A DNA stretch of 10,185 nt from Prevotella sp. UBA1104 (GTDB taxonomy: Bacteria; Bacteroidota; Bacteroidia; Bacteroidales; Bacteroidaceae): the NCBI GenBank assembly GCA_002314055.1, contig DCBP01000055.1, positions 1 to 10,185 on the forward strand, written 5' to 3'. The notes under the pieces are model-generated. The model worked only from the letters and a program-made list of their open reading frames with translations. It had not been told where the DNA came from and did no database searches. The position numbers and the translations under genes are program-made. Each line of letters starts with the position of its first letter. Within the stretch, counting starts at the first letter, position 1. Below, piece after piece: positions 5,942-10,185 of the stretch.

Positions 5942-8254
5942 ATGAACGTAAGCATTTTTCAAAACATGACCTGCAAGCAGCCCTCTGTCGGTTCACTTGA
6001 CGGTATCGCCAATCTCATGCGCAATGACCAAAAGTTGGCTGCCTTCACCCTGTCGTATCGCCAGACGGGCAGCAAGACTTTCAAGAGCGAGTGTCCGCTC
6101 TTTGCCGTGGCGTGCCTCTTCGAGGGCGGTAAGGGCAAGGAGAACGTCACGGGACTGACGGGACTCTCGCTGGTAGACTTCGACCATATTTCTCCCACAG
6201 ATCACACAGATGGCACGGATTATTCCCAAGCACTTCGTGAGTTTAAGGCGAAGATTATTGCTGACCCGCATACGCTGATGTGCTATACCACCATCAGTGG
6301 CAACGGTCTGCGTATCATCTTCAAGTATGAAGGTCTCCCACAGATTACACAGATTGGCACAGATAAAGTTTCTGACGAAACTACTGGACAACTCAGGGCT
6401 GTTGCCTCGCAACAGCAAAATCTGTGTACATCTGTGCAATCTGTGGGAGAAAATAAATATCCTTCTGCGAGAGTCATAGATTTTCAATCCGTGAGCGCAT
6501 ACTATCAGCAAGCCTTCTATGCCGGCAACGCCTACTACGAGAAGTTGCTCGGAGTGAAGGCGGATATGCAGTGCAAGAACTTGACAAGATTGAGCGGTCT
6601 TGCCCACGACCCCGAAGTGTTCCTTCGCCCTGAATCCGAAGTCGTGCCTTTCACGGCGGAAGAAATCTCCACCGCTGCTGCCGTCCATGCCAAGCAGAGC
6701 AAGGAGGACAAGCAGATGCAGCGCATACAGACTTACTTCGACACTCTCATTGCGCCCCAATTGGCGAAAGCCAATATCAAGTTTCAGAGTGGAAGTCATA
6801 ACGAATATGTGATGCGAGTGGGCTACCGTCTCGCCGAACGTCGGTTCTCCCGAAAAATCGCCATCAAATGGGCGATGCAAAAGTTCGGAAATGACTATCC
6901 TGACACGGAGCAAGTCATCAACTCCTGCTTCGACAACGCCTCTCCACACGGAAAAGGTGGAGGAGGTGGTGGAGGCAGAGGCGACAGCAAAACCGCTTCG
7001 GTCGAGGAAATCAAATCGTTTCTGGATGGTCATGTCTCACTGAGATTTAACGAAATAACTTCTCGTGTGGAATATTTGTCTCACACGGATTCCACGGATC
7101 TCACGGATGAGGGAGTTTGGCTTCCCATCAACGACCGCAAAGTAAATTCTCTGTGGTCTAAGATGTCGGAAGTGACGAGAGTCAATAAGCAAGACTTATA
7201 CAGTATCATAGAGTCTGATTATGTCACAATTTTCAACCCTTTCACAGAGTACTTGAATAATCTGTGTAAATCTGTGGAATCCGTGGGAGAAAATAAATAT
7301 CCATCAGTGGGAGAACGAGATTATATCCGTGAGCTTGCCGCTACCGTCCGTGTGAAGGGCGGCGAGCAGGAGCAAATTCTGTGGTATCATTATTTGAAGA
7401 AGTGGCTTGTGGCGATGGTGACTTCTTGGCTCAGCGACGACGTGGTGAACAATGTCATCCTCGTGCTCATCGGCGAACAGGGATCCTTCAAGACCACGTG
7501 GTTTAACTATCTCCTTCCACCCGAACTGAAGCAATACTTCTATACCAAGACCAATGCCAACCGCATGTCGAAGGATGACCTCCTCACCCTTGCCCAGTAC
7601 GCCCTCGTCTGCTGCGAGGAGTTGGACACCATGCGTCCTGCCGAACTGAACCAGTTGAAGGCAGCCGTCACCATGCCGAGCATCGACGAACGAGCGGCAT
7701 ACGCCCATTATCATGAGCACCGCAAACATATCGCATCGTTCTGTGGAACAGGCAACAACACCCAGTTCCTCTCTGACCCCACAGGCAACCGTCGTTGGCT
7801 TCCGTTCGAGGTGGAGAGCATCGTCTCCCCAAGAGACCATCCTTTCCACTACGAAGGCATCTACAGCCAAGCCCTTGCCCTCTACAAGAGCGGCTTCCAA
7901 TACTGGTTTGCGAAGGAAGAAATCCAGGAGTTGAACCGTCACAACAAGCAGTTTGAGACACCACGTCTCGAACACGAGTTGGTGGACCTGTATTTCCGCA
8001 AGCCTACCGACACAGAACTGGGCGAGTTCATGTCCGTGGCACGTGCCCTGCAAATCATCAGCAACGGCATCAGCCAGAAGCTCAGTGCCGTCAATGTGGG
8101 CAGAGCATTCAGCGACCTGGGCTTCAAGCGAGTGCGCACCAACAGCAGCCGTGGCTTTATCGTAGTCTGCCGCACGGCGGAGGAAATCAAGGCGTACCAA
8201 CACCGTCTCTCGGCTGACGCTCAGCCAGATACGACGGACGACTTGCCTTTCTAA
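5942..8254 (+). CDS. VirE/BT4734-family primase-helicase protein
   Basis: A 770-residue protein from MNVSIFQNM, the usual family start; upstream ATGs at 5912 and 5930 are possible. Numbering is from 5942. The N-terminal BT4734-like domain (about 1-225) has LVDFDH (77-82) and ISGNGLRIIF (118-127), reminiscent of archaeo-eukaryotic primase motifs. A Gly-rich linker (KGGGGGGGRGD, about 338-348) leads to the VirE P-loop ATPase: Walker A GEQGSFKTT (511-519), Walker B ALVCCEELD (554-562), and GTGNNTQFLSDPTGNRR (602-618). The C-terminus (about 680-745) resembles DUF3874. It probably primes and unwinds DNA, but its substrate is unknown. Oddly, five blocks of a dispersed 9-bp-unit repeat lie inside the frame (for example PTDHTDGTD at about 85-93, HTDSTDLTD at 381-389). 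A 16-residue peptide of pattern NLCxSVxSVGENKYPS occurs twice (160-175 and 440-455). All blocks fall between conserved family blocks. Confidence 0.92.
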   Translation: MNVSIFQNMTCKQPSVGSLDGIANLMRNDQKLAAFTLSYRQTGSKTFKSECPLFAVACLFEGGKGKENVTGLTGLSLVDFDHISPTDHTDGTDYSQALREFKAKIIADPHTLMCYTTISGNGLRIIFKYEGLPQITQIGTDKVSDETTGQLRAVASQQQNLCTSVQSVGENKYPSARVIDFQSVSAYYQQAFYAGNAYYEKLLGVKADMQCKNLTRLSGLAHDPEVFLRPESEVVPFTAEEISTAAAVHAKQSKEDKQMQRIQTYFDTLIAPQLAKANIKFQSGSHNEYVMRVGYRLAERRFSRKIAIKWAMQKFGNDYPDTEQVINSCFDNASPHGKGGGGGGGRGDSKTASVEEIKSFLDGHVSLRFNEITSRVEYLSHTDSTDLTDEGVWLPINDRKVNSLWSKMSEVTRVNKQDLYSIIESDYVTIFNPFTEYLNNLCKSVESVGENKYPSVGERDYIRELAATVRVKGGEQEQILWYHYLKKWLVAMVTSWLSDDVVNNVILVLIGEQGSFKTTWFNYLLPPELKQYFYTKTNANRMSKDDLLTLAQYALVCCEELDTMRPAELNQLKAAVTMPSIDERAAYAHYHEHRKHIASFCGTGNNTQFLSDPTGNRRWLPFEVESIVSPRDHPFHYEGIYSQALALYKSGFQYWFAKEEIQELNRHNKQFETPRLEHELVDLYFRKPTDTELGEFMSVARALQIISNGISQKLSAVNVGRAFSDLGFKRVRTNSSRGFIVVCRTAEEIKAYQHRLSADAQPDTTDDLPF
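6194..6220 (+). repeat. Intragenic C-type repeat trimer (three 9-bp units)
   Basis: Three 9-mers in a row, CCCACAGAT, CACACAGAT and GGCACGGAT, in phase with the codons and translated PTD-HTD-GTD in the primase-helicase, just after the DFDH motif. The same trimer type recurs between genes to the right. Confidence 0.85.
6337..6447. repeat. Intragenic inverted pair of repeat trimers, 111 bp
   Basis: A C-type trimer (6337-6364: CCCACAGAT, TACACAGAT, TGGCACAGAT) faces a G-type trimer (6420-6447: ATCTGTGTAC, ATCTGTGCA, ATCTGTGGG). The arms are 28 bases each and match at 24 of 28 as reverse complements, with a 55-base middle. The whole block is 111 bases, exactly 37 codons, so it keeps the frame. 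It follows the IIFKYEG strand of the N-terminal domain. Confidence 0.85.
7082..7287. repeat. Second intragenic pair of repeat trimers
   Basis: A C-type trimer at 7082-7108 (CACACGGAT, TCCACGGAT, CTCACGGAT; translated HTD-STD-LTD) and a G-type trimer at 7260-7287 bracket about 150 bases of coding sequence. The right arm plus a tail (AGAAAATAAATATCC) closely repeats 6420-6462, exactly 840 bases apart, giving the second copy of the SVGENKYPS peptide. Confidence 0.85.
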
Positions 8255-8414
8255 ATGGCACAGCAGCGAGTGACAGATGACACTTGTGACACCTGTTTTC
8301 TTAAAATCCCTCACGCGCAGGCAGGAAAACATAATATTTAAATTATAATTAAAAATAGAATATTAATAATTATAGAAAATGACTGTCATGTCTGTCATCT
8401 GTCACAAACATTCC

Positions 8415-8572
8415 CACACGGATAACACGGATTTCACGGATGGCGATAAGGCATCGCAAACAGCTTGGTTAGCCACCATAAATGGCTTGGTTAGGAGGTC
8501 TAAATAGCTTAGATACATGTCGAAAGTAACATCGTTAGAAACAGAATCCGTGAAATCCGTGAGATCCGTGTG
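8415..8572. repeat. 27-bp inverted repeat of CACGGAT-type trimers
   Basis: Left arm 8415-8441 (CACACGGAT, AACACGGAT, TTCACGGAT) and right arm 8546-8572 (ATCCGTGAA, ATCCGTGAG, ATCCGTGTG) match at 25 of 27 bases as reverse complements, with 104 bases between. The right arm ends 33 bases before the DUF4248 ATG. Confidence 0.8.
8463..8528 (+). repeat. Iteron-like direct repeats at 22-bp spacing
   Basis: GCTTGGTTAG occurs exactly at 8463 and 8485, each followed by six variable bases and TAAAT; a weaker third copy, GCTTAG, begins at 8507. The spacing is 22 bases each time, close to two helical turns. Such phasing is typical of binding sites for a protein that contacts one face of DNA. Confidence 0.55.
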
Positions 8573-8605
8573 CCAAAGAAATATTCATCATCAAACGAAA
8601 TCATT

Positions 8606-8815
8606 ATGAAAATCCGTAGTTACAGCAAACAAGAGCTTGCCATGCTCTACTTTCCCGACAGCGACCCTCGCACCGCAACTTGTCATCTAATGCGTTGGAT
8701 CAACCGTAATGCTTCTCTCCATAAAGAGTTGAGTGCCACCGGCTACTACCGCCACAGCAAGTTTTTCACCAGCCGTCAGGTCTGTGCCATCTTCGATTAC
8801 CTCGGAGAACCATAA
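8606..8815 (+). CDS. DUF4248 domain-containing protein
   Basis: A 69-residue protein starting MKIRSYSKQELAMLYFPDSD. The pattern RSYSKQELAMLYFPD...A...L.RWI, then YYRHSKFFTSRQVCAIFDYLGEP, matches the small DUF4248 family of Bacteroidales, which is habitually found between VirE-type and HU-like genes. The C-terminal part (SKFFTSRQVCAIFDYLGEP) looks like a helix-turn-helix-sized unit, so DNA binding is possible, but no function is established. The frame is open from an ATG at 8570, but that start lies inside the repeat trimer, and family members begin at MK(I)RSYS, so 8606 is used. No Shine-Dalgarno motif is seen (AAACGAAATCATT before the ATG), as usual in this phylum. Confidence 0.85.
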   Translation: MKIRSYSKQELAMLYFPDSDPRTATCHLMRWINRNASLHKELSATGYYRHSKFFTSRQVCAIFDYLGEP

Positions 8816-8841
8816 CTCTCTCCCTCCGATTATTTTTTTCT

Positions 8842-9111
8842 CCCACAAATCTCACAGATTTTCACAGATTATTTTTCTTCCATACAAATATTTATTTTCT
8901 CACACGGATCTCACGGATCTCACGGATTTTTTCCACCTTCACAACAAGATCTGTGTTAATCCGTGTAATCTGTGGGAGACTTAAAATATTCGTGTTATTC
9001 GTGCGATTCGTGTAATTCGTGTTCAAAAAAAATCCGTGTTCATCCGTGTAATCTGTGGGAGAATAATTAATCTGTGGGAGGCCAACCATGGAAGACTAAT
9101 TAATCCGTGGG
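8842..9111. repeat. Cluster of C-type and G-type 9-bp-unit repeats
   Basis: Units CTCACAGAT or CTCACGGAT in three-unit runs at 8842-8869 and 8901-8927 face runs of the reverse type (ATCTGTGNN, ATCCGTGNN, ATTCGTGNN) at 8949-8976, 8988-9023 and 9032-9059, then single copies at 9070 and 9103. Most G-type runs end in GGGAG(A). The C-type runs lie left and the G-type runs right, so RNA from either strand could fold into long hairpins, which may end transcription. Confidence 0.85.
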
Positions 9112-9133
9112 AGACAAGAAAAAGCATCAATAA

Positions 9134-9165
9134 ATGCAAGAAAGTCCACACAGATGCATGAAAGT
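9134..9165 (+). repeat. Direct repeat upstream of the HU promoter
   Basis: ATGCAAGAAAGT (9134-9145) and ATGCATGAAAGT (9154-9165) differ at one base and are 20 bases apart, ending 24 bases before the -7 box. This could be a paired activator site; it may also be chance. Confidence 0.4.
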
Positions 9166-9189
9166 GCCAATTGCCCGTCCCCGATGTCG

Positions 9190-9197
9190 TATCTTTG
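9190..9197 (+). promoter_or_regulatory. Bacteroidetes -7 promoter box of the HU-like gene
   Basis: TATCTTTG matches the consensus TAnnTTTG exactly. A TTG at 9171-9173 lies 16 bases upstream, slightly closer than the usual -33 spacing. The leader to the ATG at 9277 is about 70-75 bases. Confidence 0.65.
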
Positions 9198-9276
9198 CAT
9201 CGTGATTCAGAAGAACCACATATGGTAAGCGCTGCCAAAAGAAACATTCATTATTAACCCCTTAACACACAACAAC

Positions 9277-9723
9277 ATGATTAAAGTTTCTCTTTATCAG
9301 AACCAAAATTCTACTAACGAAAGTTGCTACAAGAAATGGTATCCACGCGTAGTCTCAGAGGAGACTATCGGGCTTGATGAACTCGCCGAACACATGGCTC
9401 ACCACAACACCCCATTCTCGAAAGGTGCCATCAAGGGAATCCTCACCGATGCCGTCAGCTGTACCAAGGAGCTGCTCCTACTTGGCAAGAACGTAAAATA
9501 CCCCGACCTCGCCATCTTCTCCATCGGTCTGAAGGTTAAGGGCGGTGCCAACTCAAAGGAGGAGTTCAGCGTCATCAAGAACATCTCTGGACTGAAGCTC
9601 CGTGCCAGAGCTACCGGTGAACTGATTTCCGCTAACCTCGACACCAGTGTCAGATGTATCGACAGTGTGTCGAAGACGACCCCGGATTCTTCCGATCAGA
9701 ATGACGAACCGTCTGGCGAGTAA
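9277..9723 (+). CDS. HU-like DNA-binding protein (HU-HIG type)
   Basis: A 148-residue protein of the Bacteroidales HU-like family. The segment TIGLDELAEHMAHHNTPFSKGAIKGILTDAVSCTKELLLLGKNVKYPDLAIFSIGLK (read in parts, residues about 31-88) follows the HU plan: two helices, then a turn GKNVKYPDLAIF and the first strands. The usual HU beta-arm region is replaced by the family's IKNISGLKLRARATGELI stretch. The tail after residue 131 is acidic and probably disordered (TPDSSDQNDEPSGE). Such proteins are thought to bind or bend DNA, and they are typically encoded in this VirE-DUF4248-HU-smalltalk order. It has its own promoter. The frame begins at MIKVSLYQNQN, the usual family opening. Confidence 0.9.
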   Translation: MIKVSLYQNQNSTNESCYKKWYPRVVSEETIGLDELAEHMAHHNTPFSKGAIKGILTDAVSCTKELLLLGKNVKYPDLAIFSIGLKVKGGANSKEEFSVIKNISGLKLRARATGELISANLDTSVRCIDSVSKTTPDSSDQNDEPSGE

Positions 9724-9739
9724 CAGATAGCATGAATGC

Positions 9740-9859
9740 TGGGTAGGATGCAGTCCGGGGTATTCCGATGGCACCACAGATAATGATGAATTCCTTAATC
9801 ACGAATTATCCATTATGAATTATGATCTGCCATGCACGGGTACTTGCTCATCCTACCCA
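9740..9859. other. 120-bp nested inverted-repeat structure
   Basis: Three pairs of arms nest in order. The outer pair TGGGTAGGATG (9740-9750) and CATCCTACCCA (9849-9859) is perfect over 11 bp. The middle pair is ATGGCA (9768-9773) with TGCCAT (9828-9833). The inner pair 9781-9793 with 9803-9815 matches at 10 of 13. The block sits just after the HU-like gene. It could be a structured RNA, a terminator or a small mobile repeat. No U-tract follows. Confidence 0.5.
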
Positions 9860-9865
9860 ATTTAA

Positions 9866-9910
9866 GATTGAAAAATTGAAAAATTGAAAGATTGAAAAAG
9901 ACTGAAAAAA
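9866..9910 (+). repeat. A-rich tandem repeat with 8-10 bp units
   Basis: About five tandem copies of ATTGAAAA-like units (attgaaaa, attgaaag, attgaaaaag, actgaaaaaa), slightly diverged, in the leader region of the smalltalk gene. Simple slippage repeats of this kind are common between genes in this group. Confidence 0.6.
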
Positions 9911-9966
9911 TCAGTAATTTCAGAATTGTAAGAATTTAAACTATTGAACTTTAAAACCACTAAATT

Positions 9967-10059
9967 ATGAATAAATCCAAATGGTCAACACTAATCCAGT
10001 TCGTCATCACCGTTCTCACCGCCATCGCCTCGGCATTTTGTGTACAGAGCTGTAGATGA
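9967..10059 (+). CDS. Smalltalk protein (30 residues)
   Basis: A 30-residue protein, MNKSKWSTLIQFVITVLTA then IASAFCVQSCR, too short for most gene finders. It has a basic start, one hydrophobic helix (about residues 8-27) and two cysteines near the end. It matches in length and pattern the small 'smalltalk' family that I recall from Bacteroidales, placed after HU-like genes and often before an N-acetylmuramoyl-L-alanine amidase gene. It is probably membrane-inserted. Its function is not known. In this window no amidase start follows; a repeat trimer and an opposing gene come next instead. The position and the near-invariant W-S-T-L-I-Q-F-V-I-T-V-L-T-A core make the call fairly secure. Confidence 0.82.
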   Translation: MNKSKWSTLIQFVITVLTAIASAFCVQSCR

Positions 10060-10071
10060 TATTTTAAGTCT

Positions 10072-10098
10072 CCCACAGATTACACAGATCACGCAGAT
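10072..10098 (+). repeat. C-type repeat trimer between converging genes
   Basis: CCCACAGAT, TACACAGAT and CACGCAGAT in tandem, 12 bases after the smalltalk stop and 2 bases beyond the stop of the opposing frame. Position between two converging 3' ends suits a transcription-ending role. Confidence 0.8.
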
Positions 10099-10100
10099 AT

Positions 10101-10185
10101 TCAAAAGCCATTGACTTTTCGGATTATACCGTCATTTATACAATCAGCATTAAAATTGACAATAATACCGACACGTTTCTTGGCT
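10101..10185 (-). CDS. C-terminal 27 residues of a probable GxxExxY-family protein (partial)
   Basis: Reading leftward from the window edge, the frame gives AKKRVGIIVNFNADCIND then GIIRKVNGF and a TGA at 10103-10101. The pattern K-x-G-x-x-x-N-F-N-x-x-x-x-x-x-G-I-x-R-x-V-N-x-F is the usual C-terminal end of GxxExxY proteins (PDDEXK-related fold), small proteins common in Bacteroidetes with no settled role. The catalytic part would lie outside the window. Only 27 residues are visible, so the call rests on one motif. The gene points toward the smalltalk gene. Confidence 0.55.
   Translation of the reverse strand, partial: AKKRVGIIVNFNADCINDGIIRKVNGF

Larger units (their letters stand above)
8255..8605. 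other. Non-coding region with AT-rich tract, direct repeats and inverted repeats
   Basis: No gene is seen between the primase-helicase and DUF4248 genes. In order it holds a 13-bp inverted repeat (8270-8282 GTGACAGATGACA with 8393-8405), which encloses a 50-base tract (8331-8380) with only two G or C. Next comes a 27-bp inverted repeat of CACGGAT trimers (8415-8441 with 8546-8572), which encloses direct repeats at 22-base spacing (8463, 8485, 8507). The arrangement recalls a replication origin or a protein-loading site, and it follows directly after a primase-helicase gene. That reading is inference. Confidence 0.6.
8816..9276. other. Gene-free, repeat-packed region before the HU-like gene
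   Basis: No credible gene lies here. It holds two C-type trimers (8842-8869, 8901-8927), a G-type trimer (8949-8976), a tetramer of ATTCGTGNN (8988-9023), another G-type trimer (9032-9059) and two single G-type units (9070-9078, 9103-9111). Direct repeats and the HU-gene promoter follow from 9134. Short open frames rich in TD, TDLTD or CNLWE here are translations of the repeats. Confidence 0.75.

Noticed and set aside
5993..7033. Long antisense frame of 346 residues on the minus strand inside the primase-helicase gene
   Set aside because: It mirrors a strongly supported gene with clear motifs; its translation has no recognisable domain and arises from the codon bias of the opposite strand.
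8294..8331. Possible terminator stem TGTTTTC/GAAAACA after the primase-helicase
   Set aside because: The loop is 24 bases and no T-run follows directly, so it is too weak to list as a terminator.
7304..8332. Antisense frame of 342 residues over the ATPase half of the same gene
   Set aside because: Same reason: it overlies Walker A and B of the real gene and shows no family motif.
8733..9089. Open frames containing TDLTDFF, CNLWET or TDYTDEHGF
   Set aside because: They are translations of the 9-bp-unit repeats in gene-free DNA, without conserved starts or domains.
8842..9111. Possible CRISPR array
   Set aside because: Units are 9 bp in tandem, in both orientations, with no regular unique spacers and no cas genes.
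1..10185. tRNA, rRNA or insertion-sequence transposase
   Set aside because: No cloverleaf, rRNA segment or transposase motif was seen on either strand.

Overview
The window looks like a Bacteroidales chromosome, most likely Prevotella or a close relative. The grounds are a BT4734-type VirE primase-helicase followed by DUF4248, HU-like and 30-residue 'smalltalk' genes, a near-consensus Bacteroidetes -7 box (TATCTTTG) before the HU-like gene, AT-rich leaders without Shine-Dalgarno motifs, and many (CACAGAT)/(ATCTGTG) repeats of the kind common between genes in this group. The species call is inference; no rRNA or marker gene is present.

Left part (1-5735, all minus strand): the start of a surface-polysaccharide operon, read right to left. 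A small HTH-like gene (5735-5446, apparently frameshifted) overlaps by ATGA a WcaF-like hexapeptide acetyltransferase (5449-4877). Then come an acyltransferase-3 membrane protein broken in frame at a run of nine G (4884-3822), an NTP_transf_5 nucleotidyltransferase-like protein (3789-2650), two family-2 glycosyltransferases (2602-1700 and 1687-935), a 52-residue single-span membrane protein (926-768) and the N-terminal part of an ATP-binding protein (757 to beyond base 1). The first five intact or broken enzymes would build and O-acetylate a glycan. The last two genes do not look like glycan enzymes and may be a separate two-gene unit.

Middle (5736-5941): a divergent control region with a perfect 20-bp palindrome between the HTH-like gene and the rightward primase-helicase gene.

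Right part (5942-10059, plus strand): a 770-residue primase-helicase, a DUF4248 gene, an HU-like gene and a smalltalk gene. The gaps between them are packed with repeats: 27-28 bp trimers of a 9-bp unit in both orientations, an AT-rich tract inside a 13-bp inverted repeat, three 22-bp-spaced direct repeats inside a 27-bp inverted repeat, and a 120-bp nested stem structure. The same trimers also sit inside the primase-helicase reading frame, where they are translated. At the right edge a minus-strand frame ends with what looks like the C-terminus of a GxxExxY protein.

The strongest points for a second look are the repeat trimers domesticated inside the primase-helicase, the G9 tract that switches the acyltransferase frame, the origin-like arrangement at 8255-8605, and the HTH gene/palindrome pair at the head of the glycan operon.
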